From NCBI RefSeq assembly GCF_028553805.1, contig NZ_CP067140.1, positions 930,001-994,000 on the forward strand: a stretch of 64,000 nucleotides of DNA, written 5' to 3'. How positions within the stretch are numbered: the first letter of the stretch is position 1; each line of letters begins with the position of its first letter. The notes below the pieces were generated by a model that was given only the letters and a program-made list of their open reading frames with translations, was not told where the DNA came from and searched no databases. Positions 9,827 through 16,339 of this stretch are shown piece after piece. The DNA is from Paracoccus saliphilus. Its GTDB lineage: Bacteria; Pseudomonadota; Alphaproteobacteria; Rhodobacterales; Rhodobacteraceae. A program made the translations under genes and the position numbers.

Positions 9827-9872
9827 AAAAAAAATGCGGCGGCGCCCAGGGAGGAGGAGAGGGCGCCGCCGC
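9827..9872 (-). terminator. Rho-independent terminator formed by the last anti-SD hairpin
   Basis: Read on the minus strand, the perfect 12-bp stem GCGGCGGCGCCC/GGGCGCCGCCGC is followed after one A by eight consecutive U (plus-strand A run 9827-9834). The hairpin loop carries CUCCUCCUCCC, so the same structure is terminator and putative mRNA-binding element. Confidence 0.92.
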
Positions 9873-9906
9873 GCAACGCTGGCCCAGGGAGGAGGAGGGG
9901 CCGCGT
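9836..9906 (-). ncRNA. CcsR/cuckoo-like sRNA unit 5
   Basis: The 5' hairpin pairs ACGC/GGCCC (9876-9885, one bulge) with GGGCC/GCGT (9898-9906). The 3' hairpin is a perfect 12-bp GC stem (9836-9847 with 9861-9872) with a 13-base loop carrying the motif. This last hairpin doubles as the array terminator. Confidence 0.75.
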
Positions 9907-9912
9907 ATGGGC

Positions 9913-9986
9913 TGCGGTGAAGGCCAGGGAGGAGGAGAGGCCGGCACCGCACACGACAGGCTAGGGAGGAGGAGAAAGCCCGTCGT
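9913..9986 (-). ncRNA. CcsR/cuckoo-like sRNA unit 4
   Basis: The 5' hairpin pairs ACGAC/GGCT (9953-9957, 9959-9962) with AGCC/GTCGT (9977-9980, 9982-9986). The 3' hairpin pairs 9913-9919 with 9945-9951 and GGCC with GGCC inside. Both loops have the standard motif. Its 5' stem and preceding spacer closely resemble those of unit 3, suggesting a recent tandem duplication. Confidence 0.72.
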
Positions 9987-10018
9987 ATCGATTTGCCGCA
10001 AATAAGGCGGCTATGGGG

Positions 10019-10093
10019 TGCGGTGGCTGCCCGGGAGGAGGAGTAGGCGTCACCGCAAACGACGAGCTGGGAGGGAGGAGAAAGGCCCGTCGT
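10019..10093 (-). ncRNA. CcsR/cuckoo-like sRNA unit 3
   Basis: The 5' hairpin pairs 10059-10064 with 10088-10093 and has the variant loop CUCCUCCCUCCC. The 3' hairpin pairs 10019-10025 with 10051-10057 and GCC with GGC inside, with the standard loop. The two stand two bases apart. Upstream in the transcript (10094-10127) is a spacer with a small GCCGC/GCGGC hairpin, which is repeated before unit 4. Confidence 0.72.
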
Positions 10094-10127
10094 ATGGTCT
10101 TGCCGCTAAACAGGGCGGCTATCTTGT

Positions 10128-10205
10128 GCGGCGGCTCCCTAGGGAGGAGGAGAAGGAGCCGCCGCTCGCATCCGTAAGCCCAGGGAGGAGGAGAAGGGCT
10201 GCGGA
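10128..10205 (-). ncRNA. CcsR/cuckoo-like sRNA unit 2
   Basis: This unit has two hairpins. The 5' one pairs AGCCC (10177-10181) with GGGCT (10196-10200) and TCCG (10171-10174) with CGGA (10202-10205). The 3' one is a perfect 11-bp stem (10128-10138 with 10155-10165) with a 16-base loop. Both loops contain CUCCUCCUCCC. They are separated by five bases, and from unit 1 by ten. Confidence 0.75.
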
Positions 10206-10215
10206 GCTAACTTTG

Positions 10216-10290
10216 GGCGGCGCCCTCCGGGGAGGAGGAGAGGAGGGCGCCGCCAAATCCCGAACCCAAGGGAGGAGGAGAAGGGTCGGG
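10216..10290 (-). ncRNA. CcsR/cuckoo-like sRNA unit 1
   Basis: This is the first unit after the DUF1127 gene. The 5' hairpin pairs 10283-10290 with 10259-10267 around one bulged A. The 3' hairpin is a perfect 13-bp stem (10216-10228 with 10242-10254) with a 13-base loop. Both loops carry CUCCUCCUCCC, complementary to Shine-Dalgarno sequences. The two hairpins are four bases apart. Confidence 0.75.
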
Positions 10291-10301
10291 GAAGCGAATT
10301 C

Positions 10302-10523
10302 TTACTTGCCGTAGGCCGCTTCGTGGGCCAGGCGGGTGATCATCGAGCGGTTGATGCCCAGATCATCAAGGTCGCGGGTGGTCAATGCGTTCAGTTCGCG
10401 CAGTGTCTGGCGATAGACCGCACGGCGTGCGCGGTTTTCCTGCATCCGCTGAACCGCGTTCAGCAGGCGGCCACGCAGGCCGGTTTCGGCGGCGGCATTC
10501 TGTGCTTGAGCGATAACAGCCAT
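10302..10523 (-). CDS. DUF1127 small protein, CcaF1-like host gene of the sRNA array
   Basis: A 73-residue basic protein. The C-terminal part TLRELNALTTRDLDDLGINR is the hallmark of the DUF1127 domain; the N-terminal half is a predicted helix rich in Ala and Arg. In R. sphaeroides the equivalent protein (RSP_6037, CcaF1) is made from the transcript that also yields the CcsR sRNAs, is stress induced, and affects RNA maturation and turnover; that role is carried over here by inference. The start at 10523 has an AAGGAAA ribosome-binding site. The stop codon lies 11 bases before the first hairpin. Confidence 0.85.
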   Translation of the reverse strand: MAVIAQAQNAAAETGLRGRLLNAVQRMQENRARRAVYRQTLRELNALTTRDLDDLGINRSMITRLAHEAAYGK

Positions 10524-10858
10524 GATGTTTCCTTTCGTTCGTCTCGTCTGGCACCCGGCCCGGATGGCCCGGTGCTTCGTTGGGATTAAGATGGACCTTA
10601 TGCTGCAGTTGCACAATCCTCCCTTTTGCCAATGCTGCCATGCAGCAGGTGCATGACTGGCACGTAAGCCTGGGGTTGTAACCTCATGGAAATGTGATCG
10701 AAAAAGGCGAGCGCATTTGTCTTTAGCGCTAATGCTGCGACTGCAAACGATTTGTTCCGCGATGTTTGGTGGGGGATAGGCCGGGTTGCGGCGGGGTGGT
10801 TGCTGCGCCGTGCCGGATACACCATGTTGTTGGGGGATCCAGATACAAGGCCGATAAT
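10524..10858. other. Divergent intergenic region between DUF1127 and apbC
   Basis: This 335-base region must hold promoters for both flanking genes. Besides the candidate RpoH-type promoter I see a small GCTGC/GCAGC hairpin near 10634 and no convincing ORF on either strand. The section 10690-10760 is AT-richer than the surroundings. Confidence 0.5.
10589..10616 (-). promoter_or_regulatory. Candidate RpoH-type promoter for the DUF1127-sRNA transcript
   Basis: On the minus strand TTGTGC (10611-10616) is followed after 16 bases by CCATCT (10589-10594), about 65 bases before the start codon. CCATnT-like -10 elements are typical of heat-shock sigma factors in Rhodobacteraceae, and the R. sphaeroides counterpart depends on RpoHI/RpoHII. 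The -35 is not a perfect CTTG, so this is tentative. Confidence 0.35.
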
Positions 10859-11941
10859 ATGTCCGTAGACCGCGAAGTTGTCCTAAGGGAAATCTCCGAA
10901 ATCGTCCTTCCGGGGGGGAAGACACTGGAGCAGGCCGATCTGGTCCGCGCGCTTGTTGTCGAGAACGGCACCATCCGATTCGTGCTGGAGGTCGACAATG
11001 CCGAGACCGCCCGCGAACTGGCTCCGGTCGAGGCAGAGGCAAAGCGCCGCCTGATGGCTTTACCGGGGATCGAGCAGGTTCACATCGTCATGACCGCCCC
11101 GGCGGCGAAGCCCGCTGCCCCTGCGGATGGGGGGGCGCCATCTCTGAAGGTCGGTGGCCATCCGACCGCCCAGGCTGGGCCGCAATCCATTCCCGGCGTG
11201 CGTCACATCATCGCCATTGGCTCGGGCAAGGGGGGAGTTGGCAAATCCACCGTCACCTCGAATCTCGCGGTCGCGCTCGCCAAGGCTGGCCGCAAGGTCG
11301 GATTGCTGGATGCCGATATTTATGGCCCCTCGCAGCCGCGGATGATGGGTGTGTCGGGCCGCCCGGCCAGTCCCGACGGTCAGCGGATCGAGCCACTGCA
11401 TGCCCACGGAGTCACGGTGATGTCCATCGGGCTGATGTTGAAGGAAGGCGAGGCCGTGGTCTGGCGCGGCCCGATGCTGATGGGCGCGATCCAGCAATTG
11501 CTGCAACAGGTGAACTGGGGCGAGCTGGATGTGCTGCTGATCGACCTGCCGCCCGGCACCGGCGATGTGCAGCTCAGCCTTTGCCAAAAGGCGGCGGTGA
11601 CCGGCGCGCTTATCGTTTCTACGCCGCAGGATGTGGCACTACTGGACGCGCGTCGGGCCATCGACATGTTCCGCAAGCTGAAGGCGCCGGTTCTCGGGTT
11701 GATCGAGAACATGTCGAGCTATGTCTGCCCAAGCTGCGGCGAGGAAGCTCATCTCTTCGGTCATGGCGGCGTTGCGACCGAGGCAGAGGCGCTCGGCCTG
11801 CCCTTCCTTGGCGAATTGCCATTGGAACTGGACGTCAGGTTGGCGGGTGATGCCGGGCAGCCGGTGGCGCTCGGCGATGGCGCGACCGCGCAAGCCTATG
11901 CGCGGCTGGCCGATCGGCTGGTGAAGGGTGGTATCGGCTGA
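10859..11941 (+). CDS. apbC: Iron-sulfur cluster carrier protein ApbC/Mrp
   Basis: A 360-residue P-loop ATPase that carries and transfers [4Fe-4S] clusters to apoproteins. The N-terminal MIP18/DUF59-like domain (residues 1-80) is joined by an Ala/Pro linker to the ATPase. The deviant Walker A GSGKGGVGKST (121-131) and the C-terminal cluster-binding pair Cys290-x-x-Cys293 (VCPSCGEE) are intact. The start at 10859 fits the usual N-terminus and has AAGG eight bases upstream; the frame is open earlier. It is transcribed divergently from the DUF1127-sRNA unit. Confidence 0.93.
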   Translation: MSVDREVVLREISEIVLPGGKTLEQADLVRALVVENGTIRFVLEVDNAETARELAPVEAEAKRRLMALPGIEQVHIVMTAPAAKPAAPADGGAPSLKVGGHPTAQAGPQSIPGVRHIIAIGSGKGGVGKSTVTSNLAVALAKAGRKVGLLDADIYGPSQPRMMGVSGRPASPDGQRIEPLHAHGVTVMSIGLMLKEGEAVVWRGPMLMGAIQQLLQQVNWGELDVLLIDLPPGTGDVQLSLCQKAAVTGALIVSTPQDVALLDARRAIDMFRKLKAPVLGLIENMSSYVCPSCGEEAHLFGHGGVATEAEALGLPFLGELPLELDVRLAGDAGQPVALGDGATAQAYARLADRLVKGGIG

Positions 11942-12068
11942 CGCAAGGTCGGCATCCTGAGTGACTGGCTCAGCGTAGCCTCCGAACCGCATGATTCCGG
12001 GTTTGGGCCATTCAGTGGCCTCTCTCTGGTTGGCTCATCATGTTCGGCGGGGGCGTGTTCGGCAATTC

Positions 12069-12092
12069 TGGGATAGAATGGGAATTCTGGGA
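12069..12092 (+). promoter_or_regulatory. Direct repeats resembling MraZ boxes
   Basis: TGGGA occurs at 12069, 12079 and 12088, spaced 10 and 9 bases, with TGGAA at 12098. MraZ of E. coli binds TGGGN direct repeats separated by five bases in front of its own gene. These boxes lie 570 bases before mraZ, further than usual because of the long leader. Confidence 0.45.
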
Positions 12093-12372
12093 ATTCATGG
12101 AATCAGGTGGTGGAGCATACCTCCCGCGCCCGTGATTCGGCGTGATTACTATGGGATTTGGCGTGAATCATATGCTTCCAGGCCGATTTTTTCAAAGCAA
12201 TGCAGGGAGGTCTGGGATTTTCTGCCACACCAAGGCAAATGCCATATGTTGTGGTTGGTTGGCTCTTGTGTCCCAATAGTTGATTATTAGGGCGGATTGT
12301 TGGCAGATTATTACGCTGATGAACCAAAAAGTTCAAATAAAATTCGTTAAGAAAGCGCAAAATTCCGTTGCC

Positions 12373-12387
12373 TCCCATGAATTCCCA
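12373..12387 (-). promoter_or_regulatory. Second pair of MraZ-box-like repeats, inverted
   Basis: TCCCA at 12373 and 12383 (TGGGA on the minus strand, exact 10-base period) lies just upstream of the predicted leader RNA. It overlaps the right arm of the 13-bp inverted repeat shared with the upstream boxes. It is well placed for autoregulation of the leader promoter. Confidence 0.4.
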
Positions 12388-12404
12388 TGTCACAACGTAA
12401 TCAC

Positions 12405-12618
12405 GAAGACGGGCAGTGAAGGGGCATCAAGACCCCGCGAAGGCGAAGCAGGCTTCATACAGGCACCCGTTTTCCAAATTGATCCGCCCGCGCGTGCGAG
12501 CAGCACCAACCCCCAAGGTGGCGCGTGACAGGGTGGGCAACCCCGCAAGGGGCCCAGACAATGGGAACGAGGGCGGCGGATCGGGCAGTGGCAGCGGCCC
12601 GATCCGCCTTTCTCTTTC
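12405..12618 (+). ncRNA. UpsM-like leader sRNA upstream of mraZ
   Basis: In R. sphaeroides the dcw operon has a roughly 200-nt leader that is terminated to give the sRNA UpsM. Here the same position holds a structured stretch: GGGG/CCCC near 12421-12436, a compound hairpin TGGGC..CCCCGCAAGGGG..CCCA (12536-12556) and a terminator at 12575-12618. The 5' end is not defined by a clear promoter, so the start is approximate. The call rests on position and architecture, not on aligned sequence. Confidence 0.55.
12575..12618 (+). terminator. Intrinsic terminator inside the mraZ leader
   Basis: A perfect 12-bp stem (GGCGGATCGGGC 12575-12586 with GCCCGATCCGCC 12597-12608) and ten-base loop are followed by TTTCTCTTTC. 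It ends only 40 bases before mraZ, so the dcw operon can be transcribed only by read-through, if an internal promoter is absent. Confidence 0.88.
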
Positions 12619-12657
12619 GGGCGGGCGAAAGAGACGGACAGTGAGGACGGCAAGCAG

Positions 12658-13176
12658 GTGGCGCGGAAGTTCAGAGGCACCGAACACGTCAAGCTGGATG
12701 GCAAGGGTCGCATGTCGATCCCGGCCAAGATGCGGCGTGTCTTCGATGCGGGCGACCCTTCCTTCTCGACCTCGAACACCGGCCGCACGCAGATCGTCGC
12801 CGTTTATGGCCCGGACTGGTGGAACTGGATCGAGCTATACACCATCGAGGCCGCCGACGAGATCGACGAACAGATCGACAGCTTGACCCGCGGCAGCAAA
12901 GAGCGCCGCTGGCTCGAACAGTTGATGAACGGCCAATCCACCGATCTTGAAATCGACCGCGAGGGACGACTGGTCCTGCCGCTGCGTTTACGGGAAAGAC
13001 TGGGACTGGCCGAGGGGGCCGAGACGGTATTTGCTTCGCATGGCGACTACATCAAGGTCTATCACCCGGATTCGCCGCCGAAGGATATCGAGGAACTCGA
13101 GGAATTCACCGCTTCGAAAGGACCGGGATTCGATCCGCGAGAATTCCTGAGCGATGTCGATCCGGACGAGGGCTAG
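12658..13176 (+). CDS. mraZ: Transcriptional regulator MraZ
   Basis: A 172-residue DNA-binding protein with two AbrB-like halves, each with the family core: GTEHVKLDGKGRMSIPAKMR near the N-terminus and DLEIDREGRLVLPLRLRERL in the middle. It represses or tunes the dcw operon in other bacteria. The start is GTG at 12658, chosen because the family begins MxRKFRGTE; the nearest ribosome-binding site is a distant GAGG. It heads the dcw cluster, three bases before rsmH. Confidence 0.93.
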   Translation: MARKFRGTEHVKLDGKGRMSIPAKMRRVFDAGDPSFSTSNTGRTQIVAVYGPDWWNWIELYTIEAADEIDEQIDSLTRGSKERRWLEQLMNGQSTDLEIDREGRLVLPLRLRERLGLAEGAETVFASHGDYIKVYHPDSPPKDIEELEEFTASKGPGFDPREFLSDVDPDEG

Positions 13177-13179
13177 GCG

Positions 13180-14151
13180 ATGGATGCTTCGCATGTCCCG
13201 GTCCTGCTGAAATCGCTTCTCAAGGCGGTTTCTCCTGTTTCAGGCACCTGGCTGGACGGCACTTTCGGCGCCGGCGGATATGCGCGCGGACTGCTGGAGG
13301 CCGGAGCGGGCTGCGTGATCGGCCTCGACCGCGATCCGGCGGTTTTCGGGATGGCCAGTGGTTGGGCCGGTGAATATGGCGACCGGTTGCGACTGGTCGA
13401 AGGCGAGTTTTCCGATCTCGACAGGCTGGCCGGAGAGCCGCTTGACGGCGTGGTGCTGGACCTGGGGGTCAGTTCGATGCAGCTCGACCAGGCCGAGCGA
13501 GGCTTTTCCTTTCTGCGTGACGGGCCGCTGGACATGAGGATGGGGCAGGAGGGTGCTTCTGCCGCCGACCTGCTGAACGAGGCGGAAGAGGCGGTGATCG
13601 CGGATATCCTCTATCATTACGGTGAGGAGCGTGCCTCCCGCCGCATCGCCCACGCGATCGTGGCCGCGCGCCCATTGACCCGGACCGCGCAACTGGCAGA
13701 GGTGGTGGCCTCGTGCCTGCCGCGTGCCAAGCCGGGACAGAGCCATCCGGCGACGCGGAGTTTCCAGGCTATCCGGATCTGGGTGAATGACGAATTCCGG
13801 CAACTGGTCGATGGTCTCACTGCCGCCGAGCGCGCATTGCGGCCTGGTGGCAAGCTTGCGGTGGTCAGTTTCCATTCGCTGGAGGACCGGATCGTCAAGC
13901 GCTTCATGCAGGCGCGCGCAAGCAGCGGTGGCGGCGGGAGCCGTTATGCCCCGGCCGTCGAGGCCGCGCCGGCCGCGTTCACCTTGCCGTTCCGCCGGGC
14001 GATCGGACCGGATGCGGAAGAAATGAAGGTCAATCCCCGCGCCCGCTCCGCCCTACTGCGCGTGGCCATCCGTACCGATGCGCCCGCCGCGGATCCGGAC
14101 GAGGCGGGATTGGCCATGCCGAGACTGCCGGGCAAGGGGGGCAAGCGATGA
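13180..14151 (+). CDS. rsmH: 16S rRNA (cytosine-1402-N4)-methyltransferase RsmH
   Basis: A 323-residue SAM-dependent methyltransferase, also called MraW. The N-terminal [10 protein letters not shown] and the SAM motif [17 protein letters not shown] are typical. [18 protein letters not shown] and the later [17 protein letters not shown] and [13 protein letters not shown] motifs are all present. It modifies C1402 in the ribosomal decoding centre. It is second in the dcw operon and overlaps ftsL by four bases (ATGA), consistent with translational coupling. Confidence 0.97.
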   Translation: MDASHVPVLLKSLLKAVSPVSGTWLDGTFGAGGYARGLLEAGAGCVIGLDRDPAVFGMASGWAGEYGDRLRLVEGEFSDLDRLAGEPLDGVVLDLGVSSMQLDQAERGFSFLRDGPLDMRMGQEGASAADLLNEAEEAVIADILYHYGEERASRRIAHAIVAARPLTRTAQLAEVVASCLPRAKPGQSHPATRSFQAIRIWVNDEFRQLVDGLTAAERALRPGGKLAVVSFHSLEDRIVKRFMQARASSGGGGSRYAPAVEAAPAAFTLPFRRAIGPDAEEMKVNPRARSALLRVAIRTDAPAADPDEAGLAMPRLPGKGGKR

Positions 14152-14513
14152 AATCCATCGTTTACCTGACATGTGTTCTGGTGGTGATGGGGCTTGCCTT
14201 CTGGGCCTATCGCGAGAATTACCGAACTCAGGCCGCCATGAGCGAGATGAGCGATGTCCAGCGCGAGATCGCCGGACTTCGCGAGGAGCTGGGCGTGTTG
14301 AGGGCCGAATGGGCCTATCTGAACCGGCCCACTCGCCTGCGCGAGCTTGTCGATCTGAATTTCGACCGTCTGCAGCTCGTGCCGCTCGAGCCGGACCATT
14401 TCGTTGATCTTGATAACGTCGATTACCCCAAGCCGCCCCCCGTCCGTCCGCCATCGCGCCCGGAAATGGGTCGGGCCGATGCTGATGCCGTATCCAACGA
14501 GGAACAGCCATGA
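14148..14513 (+). CDS. ftsL: Cell division protein FtsL
   Basis: A 121-residue bitopic protein. One N-terminal transmembrane helix ([18 protein letters not shown], about residues 4-21) is followed by a coiled coil ([20 protein letters not shown]) and a Pro-rich tail. FtsL forms the FtsQLB divisome subcomplex in the periplasm. Sequence identity between FtsL proteins is low, so the call leans on length, topology and position between rsmH and ftsI. It overlaps both neighbours by four bases. Confidence 0.88.
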   Translation: MKSIVYLTCVLVVMGLAFWAYRENYRTQAAMSEMSDVQREIAGLREELGVLRAEWAYLNRPTRLRELVDLNFDRLQLVPLEPDHFVDLDNVDYPKPPPVRPPSRPEMGRADADAVSNEEQP

Positions 14514-16339
14514 TCCGCACCCCATTGCGCCCTCTGGCCCGCATTCTTCGCGCGCGTGAACGTGGCGAGAATCCCGACGAGATCGAGGCCGAGAACCGGC
14601 GGATGCGGCATGAGCAAATCCAGGACAAGGCCCGGCGCCGCGCCGAGGGCCGTCTGATCCTGATGGCGAGCTGCTTCGTGCTGGCCTTTGCTACCGTAGG
14701 CGTGCGCATGGGCGCGCTGGCGTCGAGCGAGCCGAGCGAGCCGCGTGCCCAGGTCATGAGTGCGCAGATCATGTCGCAGCGCGCCGATATCACGGATCGG
14801 CGCGGGCGGGTGCTGGCAATGAACCTGTTGACCCATTCGCTCTATGCCCATCCTCACCAGATGGTCGACCCGGTCCGCTCGGCGCAGGGATTGGCGAAAA
14901 TCTTTCCCGATCTCGATCTGGAAGAGCTGACCGAGGATTTCACCTCCGAGCGCAAGTTCATGTGGATCAAGCGCAAGATCAGCCCCGAGCAGATGCAGGC
15001 GGTCCATGATCTGGGCGAGCCGGGCTTGCTGTTCGGCCCGCGCGAGATGCGGGTCTATCCGAATGGCCGCATAGCCAGCCATATCCTCGGTGGCTCGGGT
15101 TTCGGCAACGAGGGCGTAAGCAGTGCCGAGGTTCTGGGCGTCGCCGGGGTCGAGAAGGCTTTCGATGGCTGGCTGCGCGATCCCGCGAACGAAGGTGCGC
15201 CGCTGGCGCTGTCGATTGACCTGACCGTGCAATCGGCGATGGAGCGGGTGCTCGATTCGGGCATGAAACTGATGAACGCCAAGGGAGCGGCCGGGGTGTT
15301 GATGGAAGTCGAGACCGGCGAGATCGTCGCGATGGCGAGCCTGCCCGATTTCGATCCCAATGACCGGCCTCGTCCGTTACTGCAGGGCGATCCCTCTGAC
15401 AGCCCGCTGTTCAATCGCGCGGTGCAGGGACAATACGAACTTGGCTCGACCTTCAAGATTTTTCCGGTCGCGCAGGCCCTGGATCTGAAATTGATCAATC
15501 CCAATAGCGGCATCAATTCCAAGAGCCCGATGAAGATCGGCAAATACCTGATCCATGATTTCCACAATTACGGGGCGCAGCTCAGCGCGACCGACGTCAT
15601 CGTGAAATCCTCGAATGTCGGTACGGTGCGGATCGCCCAGATGGTGGGCCCCGAGCGTCAGAAGGAATTCCTGAAGGAACTCGGTTTCTTCGCGCCGACC
15701 CCGGTGGAGATGGTCGAGGCGCCGACCGGCCAGCCGCTGGTGCCGAAACGCTGGCCTGCCGTGACCTCTGCGACGGTCGCCTTCGGCCATGGCCTGGCCG
15801 CCAGCCCGCTGCACCTGGCAGCGGCCTATGCGACTGTTGCCAATGGCGGCAAGAAGGTGACGCCCACGCTGGTGCATGGCCGCAAGCGCCCCGAAGGCGA
15901 GCAGGTCCTGTCAACGCGTGCGGCCGAGATGGCGGTCAGCATGTTGCGGCAGGTGGTGACGCGGGGGACGGCGCGTCGCGCCGAGGTCGAAGGCTACGAG
16001 ATCGCCGGCAAGACCGGCACCGCCGACAAGCCGCGTCCGAGCGGCGGCTATTACGACAACAAGGTCGTGGCGACATTCGCCTCGGTCTTTCCCGCCAGCA
16101 ATCCCAAATATGCGCTGGTCGTATCGCTCGACGAGCCGTCGGTCTCGACAGGTGGCGGCGAGAGCCGCACCGCCGGGATGACTGCCGTTCCCGTCGCGGC
16201 CGAACTTGTCCGCCGTCTCGCGCCGCTTCTGGGGCTGGAGGCCAAGAGCGACGTGATCCTGCCCAGGATCGCTCCCAAGGTTATGGCGCATGTTGAACAG
16301 GGCGCGACGGATGCGGTAAAGCTCGTTTCGAACAAATGA
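14510..16339 (+). CDS. ftsI: Peptidoglycan transpeptidase FtsI (PBP3)
   Basis: A 609-residue class B penicillin-binding protein that cross-links septal peptidoglycan. A long basic cytoplasmic N-terminus precedes one transmembrane segment (LILMASCFVLAFATVGV), then the dimerisation domain (RADITDRRGRVLA). The transpeptidase domain has Ser313 in GSTFKI, the SSN motif at 367-369 and KTG at 501-503. All catalytic motifs are intact. Four-base overlaps with ftsL and murE mark it as part of one operon. Confidence 0.97.
   Translation: MIRTPLRPLARILRARERGENPDEIEAENRRMRHEQIQDKARRRAEGRLILMASCFVLAFATVGVRMGALASSEPSEPRAQVMSAQIMSQRADITDRRGRVLAMNLLTHSLYAHPHQMVDPVRSAQGLAKIFPDLDLEELTEDFTSERKFMWIKRKISPEQMQAVHDLGEPGLLFGPREMRVYPNGRIASHILGGSGFGNEGVSSAEVLGVAGVEKAFDGWLRDPANEGAPLALSIDLTVQSAMERVLDSGMKLMNAKGAAGVLMEVETGEIVAMASLPDFDPNDRPRPLLQGDPSDSPLFNRAVQGQYELGSTFKIFPVAQALDLKLINPNSGINSKSPMKIGKYLIHDFHNYGAQLSATDVIVKSSNVGTVRIAQMVGPERQKEFLKELGFFAPTPVEMVEAPTGQPLVPKRWPAVTSATVAFGHGLAASPLHLAAAYATVANGGKKVTPTLVHGRKRPEGEQVLSTRAAEMAVSMLRQVVTRGTARRAEVEGYEIAGKTGTADKPRPSGGYYDNKVVATFASVFPASNPKYALVVSLDEPSVSTGGGESRTAGMTAVPVAAELVRRLAPLLGLEAKSDVILPRIAPKVMAHVEQGATDAVKLVSNK

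Larger units (their letters stand above)
9827..10290 (-). repeat. Tandem array of ten anti-Shine-Dalgarno hairpins (CcsR/cuckoo type)
   Basis: Ten inverted repeats stand head to tail, each with the loop motif GGGAGGAGGAG on the plus strand (RNA CUCCUCCUCCC). Nine copies are exact; the sixth in transcript-reverse order (10069-10080) reads GGGAGGGAGGAG. Motif starts: 9849, 9887, 9927, 9964, 10033, 10069, 10142, 10183, 10230, 10270. On the minus strand the array follows a DUF1127 gene by 11 bases. In R. sphaeroides, a DUF1127 gene is followed by four co-transcribed CcsR sRNAs with such loops. Stems are perfect or near perfect while their sequences differ, showing compensatory change. The array is not a CRISPR: repeats are hairpins with irregular spacing. 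Confidence 0.9.
11942..12404 (+). other. Non-coding region upstream of the mraZ leader
   Basis: This 460-base stretch has no convincing gene. It is AT-richer than its surroundings and carries TGGGA boxes, three GANTC sites between 12100 and 12169, and a 13-bp inverted repeat whose arms lie 300 bases apart (12088-12100 and 12375-12387). It most likely controls the dcw transcript. Confidence 0.5.

Noticed and set aside
9994..10011. GCCGC/GCGGC mini-hairpins between array units as terminators
   Set aside because: They are not followed by U-runs on the minus strand and their stems are only five base pairs.
9827..10290. CRISPR array
   Set aside because: The repeated motif is only 11 bases, lies in hairpin loops with co-varying stems, spacing is irregular and there are no cas genes.
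9626..10314. Long open frames across the GGAGGAG repeats on both strands
   Set aside because: They arise from the low-complexity repeats; translations are Pro/Arg/Gly-rich and the rlmJ start at 9780 is clear.
12088..12387. A 300-bp mobile element (MITE) bounded by 13-bp inverted repeats
   Set aside because: The arms coincide with MraZ-box repeats, no target-site duplication is seen and the region is a promoter.
11991..12528. Short ORFs upstream of mraZ
   Set aside because: No ribosome-binding site or protein-like composition; they overlap the regulatory and leader region.
12400..12657. RNase P RNA (rnpB) before mraZ
   Set aside because: The conserved GAGGAAAGTCCGG core was not found on either strand; the terminated leader fits an UpsM-like RNA better.
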